64,000 nt of DNA, taken from NCBI GenBank assembly GCA_900549685.1, contig UROX01000001.1, forward strand, positions 1 to 64,000, in the 5' to 3' direction. This document shows positions 25,639 through 34,824 of the stretch, piece after piece. Within the stretch, counting starts at the first letter, position 1. Every line of letters starts with the position of its first letter. Below the pieces are notes generated by a model, which had not been told where the DNA came from, made no database searches, and was given only the letters and a program-made list of their open reading frames with translations. Source of the DNA: an uncultured Alistipes sp. Lineage in GTDB: Bacteria; Bacteroidota; Bacteroidia; Bacteroidales; Rikenellaceae. A program made the position numbers and the translations under genes.

Positions 25639-27051
25639 ATGGATATACGAGGACAATACGGCGGTTTCGTCCGCCGGGTATTGCTGGCCGTCGGTCTGGC
25701 CGTGTCGTCGGCGATGCCGGGTTGCAAGAGCAGTTGCGGCGGTGAAGGCGAAGATGCGGGCATACGGCTGAGCGTGGCGCCGTCGGAACTCTCCTTTGCG
25801 GCCGAAGGCGGAACGCAGACGCTCGCTTTGGATGCAAACGGTCCCTGGACCGTCGAATTGCCCGAAGACGGGGCGTGGATCTCGCTTTCGGTAGACAAAG
25901 GCTCCGCCTCGGCGCGGATTGCCGTGACGGCGGACCGTTACATCGGAACGTCGGACCGTCATACCGCGCTTACGATAAAATACGACGGCGGCACCCAATC
26001 GGGGACGGTCCGCATCGGGCAGGCGAAACCGCAGGCCGGGCGTCCCGATACGGAAGGTACGGCCAATTGCTACATGGTCGCCCCCGGATCGGTACAGCTT
26101 ATCGAAGCGGTCTGCCGGGGCAACTCCCGTACGGAAAAAATCGGTCGCTGGACAACGGCCGAACTGTTGTGGCAGGACGAGAGAGGACTGATCCGCACGG
26201 TCGAGTACGATTCGGCATTGCAGACGATTCTCTTCTCGACCGCCCCGAAGAGCGGCAACGCTTCCATCGGGGTGCGCGACGAGACCGGACGCATCCTCTG
26301 GAGCTGGCATATCTGGGTGACGGACTACGATCCTGCCGCCGGAATCTACTCCTATACATCCCCGACCGGAACGGAGTGGACCTTCATGGACCGCAATTTG
26401 GGTGCGACGAGTGCGAAACCGGGCGATTTCGGTGCGTTCGGCCTGCTGTACCAATGGGGGCGCAAGGACCCGTTCACCGCTGCGGCCGGATTCTCCGAGA
26501 CCGCTCCGCAGGAACGTCCGCTGTACGACATCGAAGGCCGCGCCCTGCCTTCGATGAGCAGTCTGGCCGACGGATACGGGCGGCTCGATCTGAGTATCGA
26601 GAACCCGATGACATTTTACGGTACGCGCTATGCCACCGCCGACTGGAGCGAGGAGTCGGACGACGACCGCTGGGGAGGCGAATCGTTCCGGAAAACCGCT
26701 TACGACCCTTGTCCCGCGGGCTGGAAGGTGCCCGTATGCGATGCTCAGGGGCGCTCTCCCTACGATTTCATTACCTACGACGGTTCCACGTGGAGCGAAT
26801 CCATGCACGGGCTTCTCTGCGACGGCGTGTGGTTCCCGGCCGCAGGAAGCCGGGAGAACGGAAACGGGCAGTTGCATTGTACGGGAGGGTATGCCGGCAT
26901 GTGGATCGGCACGGCCGGTACGGCGAGCATCGATCCGGCTTTTCCCCAGTTGTACGCCCAATACATGATGGTTATGTGGGACGAACGCATGCTCCGCACC
27001 CTCAAGGACTTCCGTTCGCAGGGACTGTCCGTCCGCTGCGTGAGGGAATAG
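25639..27051 (+). CDS. BACON-domain surface lipoprotein with C-terminal FISUMP-like domain
   Basis: A 470-residue exported protein. The N-terminus has a hydrophobic stretch ending in a Cys (SAMPGCKSSC, Cys29), a likely but imperfect lipobox. Residues about 45-130 form a BACON domain (LSVAPSELSFAAEGGTQTL, then NGPWTVELPEDGAWISLS). The C-terminal half contains TEWTFMDRNLGATSAKPG, YQWGRKDPF and YDPCPAGWKVPVCD, the hallmarks of the Fibrobacter succinogenes major paralogous domain. Such proteins sit on the outer surface and may bind glycans, mucin or protein; the ligand is unknown. It is not part of a sugar-utilisation locus here. Confidence 0.8.
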   Translation: MDIRGQYGGFVRRVLLAVGLAVSSAMPGCKSSCGGEGEDAGIRLSVAPSELSFAAEGGTQTLALDANGPWTVELPEDGAWISLSVDKGSASARIAVTADRYIGTSDRHTALTIKYDGGTQSGTVRIGQAKPQAGRPDTEGTANCYMVAPGSVQLIEAVCRGNSRTEKIGRWTTAELLWQDERGLIRTVEYDSALQTILFSTAPKSGNASIGVRDETGRILWSWHIWVTDYDPAAGIYSYTSPTGTEWTFMDRNLGATSAKPGDFGAFGLLYQWGRKDPFTAAAGFSETAPQERPLYDIEGRALPSMSSLADGYGRLDLSIENPMTFYGTRYATADWSEESDDDRWGGESFRKTAYDPCPAGWKVPVCDAQGRSPYDFITYDGSTWSESMHGLLCDGVWFPAAGSRENGNGQLHCTGGYAGMWIGTAGTASIDPAFPQLYAQYMMVMWDERMLRTLKDFRSQGLSVRCVRE

Positions 27052-27405
27052 CGCACGGGAATCGAACCATCCGAGGTCCGCAAGAGAAAAGGCGATACGG
27101 ACGCGCTGCCTATCCCTGCGAGCGGCGACGACTGTCCCGGAAGGAGAACGTCCGCCCCCGGACACGCCAAGCCACAGCCTTTCCCCGGAATCTTCCGCTC
27201 CCGGAGGCAAAGTTTCGGCACCGACCGCCTCCGAGACCATCCGGCACGACAGCCCGGCCGCATCCCCCGAAGAGAGACACCGTACCCGATTCCGCGACGG
27301 AGACGGAAATCCGGAAATCGGCGCTTCGCGGTCGGACTTTTGAAGAAAAAGCCGTATATTTATCCGATTTTGGAACTCCGATTTTAACTCATTAAACCCA
27401 TACCC
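27052..27405. other. Intergenic stretch upstream of carB
   Basis: About 350 bases. Only the last 70 are AT-rich and probably contain the carB promoter; TTTTG at 27338-27342 and TATATTTA at 27355-27362 are imperfect and badly spaced. No gene or RNA seen. Confidence 0.45.
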
Positions 27406-30400
27406 GTGAATAAGGAAATCAAAAAAGTCATCGTGCTCGGTTCGGGCGCGCTCAAGATCGGGCAGGCGGGCGAGTTCGACTACTCCGGCTCGCAGGCGCT
27501 CAAGGCCCTCAAAGAAGAAGGTATCTCCACGGTGCTCATCAACCCGAATATCGCGACGATACAGACTTCCGAAGGCATTGCGGACCGGGTCTATTTCCTG
27601 CCCGTAACGCCCTACTTCGTCGAGGAAATCATCAAGAAAGAGAGACCCGACGGCATCCTGCTGGCCTTCGGCGGGCAAACGGCCCTGAACTGCGGAACGG
27701 AACTCTCGCAGAACGGCACGTTGCAGAAATACGGCGTCGAGGTGCTGGGCACGTCGGTCGAGGCGATCATGACGACCGAAGACCGTGACCTGTTCGTCAA
27801 GAAACTCGACGAGATCGGTATCAAGACGCCGGTCAGCCAGGCCGTCGAAACGATGGAGGATGCGCTGGCCGCCGCCGAGCGGATCGGGTTCCCGGTCATG
27901 GTCCGGTCGGCCTACGCGCTGGGCGGTCTGGGTAGCGGCATCAGCCGGACGCCCGAAGAATTCCGCTCGCTGTGCGAAAGTTCGTTCGCCTATTCCAAGC
28001 AGATCCTTGTCGAAGAGTCGCTCAAGGGATGGAAAGAGATCGAGTTCGAAGTGATCCGCGACCGCAACGACCACTGTTTCACGGTGGCCAGCATGGAGAA
28101 CTTCGACCCGCTGGGCATCCACACCGGCGAGAGCATCGTCGTCGCTCCGACCTGTTCGCTGGACGAAGGCGAACTGACGATGTTGCAGGAACTGTCCAAA
28201 AAGATCATCCGTCACATCGGCATCGTGGGCGAGTGCAACATCCAGTATGCGTTCAACTCCGAGACGGACGACTACCGCGTGATCGAGGTGAACGCACGCC
28301 TGAGCCGGTCATCGGCCCTCGCTTCCAAAGCGACGGGTTACCCGCTGGCCTTCGTGGCGGCCAAGCTGGCGCTAGGCTACACGCTCGACCAGATCGGCGA
28401 GATGGATACGCCCAACTCGGCCTACGTCGCTCCGTCGCTCGACTATCTGATCTGCAAGATCCCGCGCTGGGACCTCAGCAAATTCGTCGGCGTGTCGCGC
28501 GAGATCGGATCGAGCATGAAATCGGTCGGCGAGATCATGTCGATCGGCAAGTCGTTCGAGGAGATCATCCAGAAAGGGCTGCGCATGATCGGGCAGGGCA
28601 TGCACGGATTCGTCGGCAACCCGGAACTCGAATTCGAAAATCTGGACGAAGAGCTGTCACACCCGACGGACCTGCGCATTTTCGCCATCGCCAAGGCGTT
28701 CGAACAGGGCTACTCGATCGACCGGATCTACGAACTGACCAAAATCGACCCGTGGTTCCTCGGCAAACTGAAAAACATTTACGACTACTCGCTGGTTCTC
28801 GCCGGATACGACAGGATCGAGGACCAGCCCGCCGACGTGCTGTTGGAGGCCAAACGGCTCGGATTCTCCGATTTCCAGATCGCCCGTTTCGTCGAAAATC
28901 CGGAAGGCAATCTCGAACGCGAATCGCTCCGGGTGCGCACCGCCCGTAAGAAGGCCGGCGTGCTTCCCTCGGTCAAACGCATCAACACGGTGGCGTCCGA
29001 CAACCCGGACCTGACCAATTACCTCTATATGACCTACGACGGGTCGGACCACGACATTCCCTATTTCAAGAACGACAAGTCGGTGGTCGTGCTCGGATCG
29101 GGCGCCTACCGCATCGGCAGCTCCGTCGAATTCGACTGGTGTTCGGTCAATGCCGTGCAGACGGCCCGCAAGCTCGGCTACAAGTCGATCATGATCAACT
29201 ACAATCCCGAGACGGTATCGACCGACTACGACATGTGCGACCGGCTCTATTTCGACGAGCTGTCGTTCGAACGCGTGCTCGACGTGCTGGACCTCGAAGT
29301 ACCCAAGGGCGTGATCGTGTCGGTGGGCGGACAGATTCCGAACAATCTGGCCATCCGGCTCTACCGGCAGGATATTCCCGTGCTCGGCACCTCGCCGCTG
29401 TCGATCGACCGGGCCGAGAACCGGCATAAATTCTCGAGCATGCTCGACCAGTTGGGCATCGACCAGCCGGCGTGGAAAGAGCTTTCGCATATGGACGAAG
29501 TGTACGAATTCGTCGAGAAAGTCGGCTATCCGGTCCTGGTACGTCCGTCCTACGTACTTTCGGGTGCCGCGATGAACGTATGCCACGACGCCGAAGAACT
29601 GAACACGTTCCTGAAGCTGGCGGCCAAAGTGTCGAAGGAATATCCCGTCGTCGTGTCGCAGTTTCTGCAGAATGCCAAGGAAATCGAGTTCGACGCCGTG
29701 GCCCACGACGGCGAGGTGGTCGAATACGCCATTTCGGAACACGTCGAATTCGCCGGCGTACACTCGGGCGACGCCACGCTGGTGTTCCCGCCTCAGAAAA
29801 TCTATTTCGAAACGGCCCGGCGTATCAAGAAGATCAGCCGCAAGATCGCCCGCGAACTGAACATCAGCGGTCCGTTCAACATCCAGTTCCTGGCCAAGAA
29901 CAACGAGGTGAAAGTCATCGAGTGCAACCTGCGTGCCTCGCGCAGCTTCCCGTTCGTGTCGAAGGTCCTCAAACGGAACTTCATCGAAACGGCGACGCGC
30001 ATCATGCTCGGCGCTCCGTACCAGAAACCCGGCAACAACGAGTTCGACATCGACTGGATCGGCGTGAAATCGTCTCAGTTCTCGTTCTCGCGACTCCATA
30101 ATGCCGACCCGGTGCTGAGTGTGGACATGTCCTCGACGGGAGAGGTCGGTTGCATAGGCGACGATTTCGACGAGGCACTGCTCACGTCGATGATCTCGGT
30201 GGGCTACCGCATTCCGCGCAAAAACGTCATGGTCTCGTCCGGCGACAGCAAGTCGAAAGTGGACCTGCTGGATGCTTGTCGCTTGTTGCAGCAACACGGC
30301 TACGAAATCTTCGCGACGGCGGGTACCGAACGGTTCCTCGCCGACCACGGCATTGCAGCCCAAACGGTGGGATGGCCCGACGAAGGCAACGGCTACAACG

Positions 30401-30624
30401 TGATGGACATGATCGCCGGACACCAGTTCGATCTGATCGTCAATATCCCCAAGAACCACACGCGCCGCGAACTGACCAACGGCTACCGGATCCGGCGGGG
30501 TGCCATCGACCACAACATTCCGCTGATTACCAACGCCCGTCTGGCAAGCGCGTTCATCCGGGCATTCTGCCAGATCAAAGAAGAAAATATTCCGATCAAG
30601 AGCTGGCAGGAGTACAAACTGTAA
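27406..30624 (+). CDS. carB: Carbamoyl-phosphate synthase large subunit
   Basis: A 1072-residue enzyme making carbamoyl phosphate from bicarbonate, ammonia (from the CarA glutaminase) and two ATP, for arginine and pyrimidines. The two homologous halves each carry an ATP-grasp domain: VMVRSAYALGGLGSG begins near residue 165 and VLVRPSYVLSGAAM near 710. The N-terminus KKVIVLGSGALKIGQAGEFDYSG and the matching SVVVLGSGAYRIGSSVEFDW mark the start of each half. Residues about 940-1072 are the MGS-like regulatory domain. The start codon is GTG. carA is not adjacent. A strong hairpin lies just downstream. Confidence 0.97.
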   Translation: MNKEIKKVIVLGSGALKIGQAGEFDYSGSQALKALKEEGISTVLINPNIATIQTSEGIADRVYFLPVTPYFVEEIIKKERPDGILLAFGGQTALNCGTELSQNGTLQKYGVEVLGTSVEAIMTTEDRDLFVKKLDEIGIKTPVSQAVETMEDALAAAERIGFPVMVRSAYALGGLGSGISRTPEEFRSLCESSFAYSKQILVEESLKGWKEIEFEVIRDRNDHCFTVASMENFDPLGIHTGESIVVAPTCSLDEGELTMLQELSKKIIRHIGIVGECNIQYAFNSETDDYRVIEVNARLSRSSALASKATGYPLAFVAAKLALGYTLDQIGEMDTPNSAYVAPSLDYLICKIPRWDLSKFVGVSREIGSSMKSVGEIMSIGKSFEEIIQKGLRMIGQGMHGFVGNPELEFENLDEELSHPTDLRIFAIAKAFEQGYSIDRIYELTKIDPWFLGKLKNIYDYSLVLAGYDRIEDQPADVLLEAKRLGFSDFQIARFVENPEGNLERESLRVRTARKKAGVLPSVKRINTVASDNPDLTNYLYMTYDGSDHDIPYFKNDKSVVVLGSGAYRIGSSVEFDWCSVNAVQTARKLGYKSIMINYNPETVSTDYDMCDRLYFDELSFERVLDVLDLEVPKGVIVSVGGQIPNNLAIRLYRQDIPVLGTSPLSIDRAENRHKFSSMLDQLGIDQPAWKELSHMDEVYEFVEKVGYPVLVRPSYVLSGAAMNVCHDAEELNTFLKLAAKVSKEYPVVVSQFLQNAKEIEFDAVAHDGEVVEYAISEHVEFAGVHSGDATLVFPPQKIYFETARRIKKISRKIARELNISGPFNIQFLAKNNEVKVIECNLRASRSFPFVSKVLKRNFIETATRIMLGAPYQKPGNNEFDIDWIGVKSSQFSFSRLHNADPVLSVDMSSTGEVGCIGDDFDEALLTSMISVGYRIPRKNVMVSSGDSKSKVDLLDACRLLQQHGYEIFATAGTERFLADHGIAAQTVGWPDEGNGYNVMDMIAGHQFDLIVNIPKNHTRRELTNGYRIRRGAIDHNIPLITNARLASAFIRAFCQIKEENIPIKSWQEYKL

Positions 30625-31012
30625 TCCTTTCCGGCCCTAATAAAACGCAACCTGCCCGGAACTTCGGTTCCGGGCAGGTTGTGTTATTACATATTACGCA
30701 TGGCCGTATTTCATGCGCAGGCTTTTCATTCCAGCCCCGTATGCGCCGTTATGAAAGACGAACGTTATTCGTTCCCCCTCTCTCGCTTCGAAGAACCATG
30801 AATCGCCGTTTCACTCCCGCTTCGAATCGATCCGTCCCCCCGGAATATGCACCGGTATCCGGACGACGAAAAGCCCGACCGAAATCGTCTTCGAAAGCGA
30901 ACGACGGGTCCTGCAAGCGAAAAACCGACCGGGTCACGGACCGGAATCCGACAATTCCGTTCCACAACACAGCACGCTGTCGCCGGGAAAGCGGACTTTC
31001 CCCGTCCGTTCT
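30625..31012. other. Intergenic stretch after carB
   Basis: About 390 bases between convergent genes. It holds the carB terminator (30646-30683); the remainder shows no gene or RNA. Confidence 0.5.
30646..30683 (+). terminator. carB terminator hairpin
   Basis: A 15-bp perfect stem (CAACCTGCCCGGAAC and complement) extended by a G-U and a C-G pair, closed by a TTCG tetraloop. Only a short T-rich tail follows. Confidence 0.75.
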
Positions 31013-31537
31013 TTACAACGGAGCTGTGGAGAAAGCCGGTTCGGAAATGACCTTGACCCGTTTCCAATGCTCGTGGAGCACCCGGGTTCCCTTGGTACTT
31101 TTGCAATCGACGACCATATAATCCGGAGTAACCATGCGGTAGCAGACCTCGATTGTCGGCCACGCACGGTGCATACCCTGAAGACTGCCGCTCACTTTCT
31201 CCAGACAGGTCGAATCCGATGTAACTTCATACATGCCGTAATGTACGATCGTAGGCGATATGCCGTGTACATATGTCGATATACGGAACGAAGAATCGGG
31301 AAGAACGGGAATATCGCACCGGTTTACGGAGAACACCAGATAGGTCCCGTCCGGATGGTAGATCTTGAATTCCGGCAACGGATAAGTAAACGTGCTGTCC
31401 ATGCGGAAGGTCTTTTCGCGGGGCGGCTCGACTCGTTGCCAGAAACCGGCCAGCGATTTCGATTCGATGAAGTGTTCCTGTGCACGGCAGGACAATGCGA
31501 CGATGCACAGAGAAAAAACGACCATGATCTTTTGCAT
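31013..31537 (-). CDS. Small secreted protein, lipocalin/DUF4488-like
   Basis: A 174-residue protein with a signal peptide (MQKIMVVFSLCIVALSCRAQ) that may carry a weak lipobox at Cys17. The mature part shows the pattern GFWQRV, FKIYHPDGTYLVF and a C-terminal DYMVVDCKSTKG with HEHWKRV. This resembles the small beta-barrel proteins of the DUF4488/lipocalin-like group common in Bacteroidetes; I am not certain of the family. Function is unknown. The frame is open upstream but the signal peptide fixes the start at 31537. A terminator at 31752-31784 separates it from the next gene, so it is expressed alone. Confidence 0.6.
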   Translation of the reverse strand: MQKIMVVFSLCIVALSCRAQEHFIESKSLAGFWQRVEPPREKTFRMDSTFTYPLPEFKIYHPDGTYLVFSVNRCDIPVLPDSSFRISTYVHGISPTIVHYGMYEVTSDSTCLEKVSGSLQGMHRAWPTIEVCYRMVTPDYMVVDCKSTKGTRVLHEHWKRVKVISEPAFSTAPL

Positions 31538-31751
31538 AATGGGAAAAATTTGAGAAAATATAAATAATTCGTTTACGACGCCTTTTGCCGACCGTAATCG
31601 GCCCGGAGGTGCATACGACTCGTGACCGAAGACAGTCTTTCGCATCCGACGCATTACCGCAATATACGAAAAAACGAGTCTTATTTCCATCCGGACGAGG
31701 CATAAATAATTGATTTTCTTCCCTCGAGGCACCTCCCGGACATAAACGGCA

Positions 31752-31784
31752 AAAAGGGGAAAGCTCGCTACGCTTTCCCCTTTT
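31752..31784 (-). terminator. Terminator after the DUF4293 gene
   Basis: A 13-bp stem (AAAAGGGGAAAGC with GCTTTCCCCTTTT), 7-base loop; reading leftward it ends in TTTTT. It lies about 30 bases after the stop at 31813. Confidence 0.8.
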
Positions 31785-31812
31785 CGATCTATTGCAACTG
31801 TCGTCCGCCGGA

Positions 31813-32277
31813 CTACCGGATACGGTCGAGCGACCGGACCAACTTCTCGTCCCGGACGATTCCCCGCTGCGCCAACAGCACGGCCACGATGGCCACGAGA
31901 GGAAGGAATGCCGCGAACGACAGGCTGCGGAGCGCCATCGTTTCGGGCAATGCCGACAGGTACCCGACCGTCAGGCCGCAAGCGACCGCCAGCACGACGA
32001 TCTGTGCGACACACAGTTTCCGCTGCGCGTTTCTGTTCCGGTAAAGGAAAATCGTCACGAGCGACACGACACCCGACAGAGCCAGCAACAGAGCGGCAGA
32101 AAGGTTCGCCCATCCTCCGCTGTACGAACATGCGGCGACAGGATCGTCGAAACCCCAGATCGAAACCTTACAGAGGGCATCGGGACCGCATGCCGACACA
32201 GCCAGCGGCAGAAACAGCGGCAGCACCGTACAGGCGGCTGCCAGAAACAGGTATAAGGACTGAATGCGTTGTATCAT
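31813..32277 (-). CDS. DUF4293 family membrane protein
   Basis: A 154-residue inner-membrane protein with four hydrophobic segments. The start MIQRIQSLYLFLAA and the end KLVRSLDRIR are the two signatures of DUF4293, a Bacteroidetes family of unknown function. It is the last of a minus-strand group tsaC, DUF4199, GT2, DUF4293, although 187 bases separate it from GT2. A strong terminator follows it. Confidence 0.85.
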   Translation of the reverse strand: MIQRIQSLYLFLAAACTVLPLFLPLAVSACGPDALCKVSIWGFDDPVAACSYSGGWANLSAALLLALSGVVSLVTIFLYRNRNAQRKLCVAQIVVLAVACGLTVGYLSALPETMALRSLSFAAFLPLVAIVAVLLAQRGIVRDEKLVRSLDRIR

Positions 32278-32464
32278 CTTTTCGTTCGTTTTTCAGTTTT
32301 CATTCGTATTCGGAATGCCCGTCCGAGATTCCGGGACGATTCTCCGTGCCGGTCCGGGGGACAGAAGACGGCCCGGAACAGACGGGCCGCTTTCGGAATG
32401 TTTTCGGGCCGTCGCAGCCCCGACTCTTACCGGAACCGGACGACGGGGCGTCGGAGGCCTCTGC

Positions 32465-33427
32465 CTACAATTTTTCGTCGATCAGGTAACGGTTCCGGTC
32501 TCCGGAGTTGCGACCGATGAGTTCGCCCAGGAATCCGGCCAGAAACAACTGCACGCCGATCACGACGGCCGCCATGGCGATGTAAAACAACGGCTGGTCG
32601 GTCACACCGCGCAAAGGCAGGGCATGGGTCTGCTTGTAGAGTTTTTCGGCGATGAGGTAGACCGCCGTACCGCCCCCGACCAGAAACATCAGCGTGCCGA
32701 GTCCTCCGAAAAAGTACATCGGACTCTTGCCGAAACGGGACATGAACATGACGGTGATCAGGTCCAGATAACCTTTTATCATCCGCTCCCAGCCGAATTT
32801 CGACACGCCGTACTTCCGTGCCCTGTGATGGACGACCTTCTCTCCGATCTTGCCGAATCCGGCCCATTTGGCCAGAATGGGAATATACCGGTGCATCTCG
32901 CCGTACACCTCGACGCTTTTGACTACCTTGAGCCGGTAGGCTTTCAGCCCGCAATTGAAGTCATGGAGCCGGATGCCCGAGACCAAACGGGCCGTCGCGT
33001 TGAAAAAGCGGCTCGGAAGCGTCTTGCCGAGCGGATCGTGGCGTTTCTTTTTCCATCCGCTCACCAGATCGTACCCCTCTTCGGCAATCATCCGGTAGAG
33101 TTCGGGAATTTCGTCCGGCGAGTCCTGCAGGTCGGCGTCCATCGTGATGACCACCTCGCCGCGGGCAGCCTCGAAACCGCAGTAAAGCGCGGCCGATTTG
33201 CCGTAATTGCGACGGAAACGGATGCCCCGGATGTGGGGATTCTCTTTTTGCAGGTCACAGACCACTCGCCACGAGGCGTCGCGGCTGCCGTCGTCCACGA
33301 AAATCACTTCGTAGTCGAAGCCGTGGGTCTCCATGACCCGGCCGATCCACGCCGTCAGTTCGGGCAGCGATTCCTCTTCGTTGTACAGCGGAACGACAAC
33401 GGATATGTTGGGTATGTTTTCTGACAT
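32465..33427 (-). CDS. Glycosyltransferase family 2 with C-terminal membrane anchor
   Basis: A 320-residue GT-A glycosyltransferase. The N-terminal domain has ISVVVPLYNEEESLPEL, EVIFVDDGSRD and TMDADLQDSP, the nucleotide-sugar and metal motifs of dolichyl-phosphate-sugar-synthase-like enzymes. The last ~90 residues contain two hydrophobic segments, as in ArnC/GtrB-type enzymes that load a sugar on undecaprenyl phosphate at the membrane. The exact sugar is unknown. It starts 10 bases after the DUF4199 stop, a pairing often seen in Bacteroidetes. Confidence 0.9.
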   Translation of the reverse strand: MSENIPNISVVVPLYNEEESLPELTAWIGRVMETHGFDYEVIFVDDGSRDASWRVVCDLQKENPHIRGIRFRRNYGKSAALYCGFEAARGEVVITMDADLQDSPDEIPELYRMIAEEGYDLVSGWKKKRHDPLGKTLPSRFFNATARLVSGIRLHDFNCGLKAYRLKVVKSVEVYGEMHRYIPILAKWAGFGKIGEKVVHHRARKYGVSKFGWERMIKGYLDLITVMFMSRFGKSPMYFFGGLGTLMFLVGGGTAVYLIAEKLYKQTHALPLRGVTDQPLFYIAMAAVVIGVQLFLAGFLGELIGRNSGDRNRYLIDEKL

Positions 33428-33437
33428 CGTTTCGGTT

Positions 33438-33998
33438 TTACAGGGATTCGGACGAATCGCGGTCGGCAGCGAAAGGATCGGCGGGACGTTTGGCGAAGAA
33501 CGATACGATGAGTCCGATCAGACCGCCGTAGATCACCATACCGAAAATTCCGCCGAGCACGACGACGATCGGATTCTTCATCATGCTCATCGTCAGCTTT
33601 CCGGCCGCCCGCACTTCGCGTTCGCTCATTCCGTTTTCAGCCAGTGTGGCTACCGTCAGGTCCATCTGGTCCTGAAAGCCCTGCGGATCGAGCCAGTTAA
33701 TGAGAACAAACTGACCCAACCCGGCCAGCACGCCGGCGAAAAGCGATATGCGGAGCATCAGCAGATAGCACCTCCCGAAAGAGAAGCCTTCGCTCCCGCT
33801 CAGAACCGCCGCCCGACGGGCATAAAAATAGAGAAAGCCCGCGATGGCGAAAAAGCAGAGGGCATTGCACAGCGACGCCACGCCGGAGACCGATTTGCCG
33901 AAATGGGCGGCCAGAGAGAGCGCCGCATAGACCAGTCCCAGATAGAGACCGCCCGTGGCCGCTTCGCGCCAAAGCGTTTTGTTCAGATTCTGTTCCAT
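33438..33998 (-). CDS. DUF4199 family membrane protein
   Basis: A 186-residue protein with four hydrophobic segments. The pattern fits DUF4199: an early GGLYLGLVYAALSLAAHF helix, a long soluble loop with WLDPQGFQDQM and a late NPIVVVLGGIFGMVIYGGLIGLIVS helix. Function is unknown; the close pairing with a GT2 gene suggests a partner role in envelope glycolipid synthesis, which is inference. The start at 33998 (MEQNLNKTLW) is the ATG nearest the tsaC stop 35 bases upstream. Confidence 0.82.
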   Translation of the reverse strand: MEQNLNKTLWREAATGGLYLGLVYAALSLAAHFGKSVSGVASLCNALCFFAIAGFLYFYARRAAVLSGSEGFSFGRCYLLMLRISLFAGVLAGLGQFVLINWLDPQGFQDQMDLTVATLAENGMSEREVRAAGKLTMSMMKNPIVVVLGGIFGMVIYGGLIGLIVSFFAKRPADPFAADRDSSESL

Positions 33999-34033
33999 AT
34001 TTATCTTTCTTTTTATCCTTTCCTCCGAAAAAA

Positions 34034-34636
34034 TCAGGCCAGTTCGCCGGCACCTTCCCTCAATATGCGGATGTCGCTTTCGTCCGTACAGTCCACGACC
34101 GTCGAAGGCGTCCGGGTGCCGTAACCGCCGTCGATCACGGCATCGACCCGCAAACCGTAGCGCTCTTCGATGAGCGAAGGATCGGTCGTATATTCCTCCT
34201 CGTCCGAATCCTTGACCGACGCCGTCACCAGCGGACACCCCAAGGCCTCGACCAGCGCGACGGGAACCGCATGGGCGGGAATACGCACCCCTACGGTCTT
34301 ACGCTTCTCCAGAAATTTGTCGGGCACCTTGCCCGATGCGTTCAGGACGAAAGTGAACGGTCCCGGCAGGTTTCTTCTCAACAATTTGAAAACGGCATTG
34401 CTCACCCTGGCGTAAACGGACACTGTGCTCAGATCGGGACATACGATCGTGAAATCGTTCCCCTGACGACCGCTCAACACCCGAATTCTCTCGATGGCCT
34501 TCGCGCTCCGGATCGAACATCCGAACGCATACACGCCATCGGTCGGATAGACGATCACGCCGTCGCGGCGCAATATATCCACGACCCGGGCGACAGCTTT
34601 TTCGTCGGGGTTTTTCGGATAGATTCTAATCATCAT
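34034..34636 (-). CDS. tsaC: L-threonylcarbamoyladenylate synthase (Sua5/YciO/YrdC family)
   Basis: A 200-residue enzyme that makes threonylcarbamoyl-AMP from threonine, bicarbonate and ATP, the first step of the t6A37 modification of tRNA. Family signatures are DGVIVYPTDGVYAFGCSI near the N-terminus, LPGPFTFVLNASGKVP, KTVGVRIPAH and LVTASVKDSD. Two ATG codons (34636, 34633) are adjacent. It lies just 36 bases downstream of the SRP RNA terminator with no clear promoter of its own, so part of its expression may come from read-through. Confidence 0.9.
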   Translation of the reverse strand: MMIRIYPKNPDEKAVARVVDILRRDGVIVYPTDGVYAFGCSIRSAKAIERIRVLSGRQGNDFTIVCPDLSTVSVYARVSNAVFKLLRRNLPGPFTFVLNASGKVPDKFLEKRKTVGVRIPAHAVPVALVEALGCPLVTASVKDSDEEEYTTDPSLIEERYGLRVDAVIDGGYGTRTPSTVVDCTDESDIRILREGAGELA

Positions 34637-34678
34637 AACCCTCGGTGTTTGGCGCTAAACAGGCTGAAAATAAAAAAA

Positions 34679-34774
34679 GGGTAAGCTACTTATATCGCAC
34701 CGCTACAACCGCCTACCCTTGCTGTCTTCCGACCCTGGGGGATTCAGCAGGAGCTGGTCGTATAAGACTTACCC
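34679..34774 (-). ncRNA. ffs: Signal recognition particle RNA, small bacterial type (4.5S)
   Basis: Read on the minus strand, the ends pair (GGGTAAG with CTTACCC) and the apex holds the conserved domain IV: CCAGGGTC, the GGAA tetraloop, then GACAGCAAGGG. This gives the symmetric CAGG/AGCA internal loop bound by the Ffh M domain. The length of about 96 bases fits the Alu-less SRP RNA of Gram-negative bacteria. A T7 run (34672-34678) after the closing helix is the terminator, and a perfect promoter lies 5 bases before the 5' end. It acts with Ffh and FtsY in co-translational targeting to the inner membrane. Confidence 0.92.
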
Positions 34775-34778
34775 GACA

Positions 34779-34809
34779 CAAAATTACTCAAATTCGTTAT
34801 ATTTGCAAA
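34779..34809 (-). promoter_or_regulatory. SRP RNA promoter
   Basis: Minus strand: TTTG (34806-34809), exactly 19 bases, TAATTTTG (34779-34786). A perfect consensus. The outer box abuts the mltG -7 element, so the two promoters overlap. Confidence 0.88.
34798..34805 (+). promoter_or_regulatory. -7 promoter element for mltG
   Basis: TATATTTG matches TAnnTTTG 19 bases before the ATG at 34825. It lies between the two boxes of the oppositely oriented SRP RNA promoter. No clear -33 box. Confidence 0.6.
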
Positions 34810-34824
34810 AATATTTTTCGGGAA

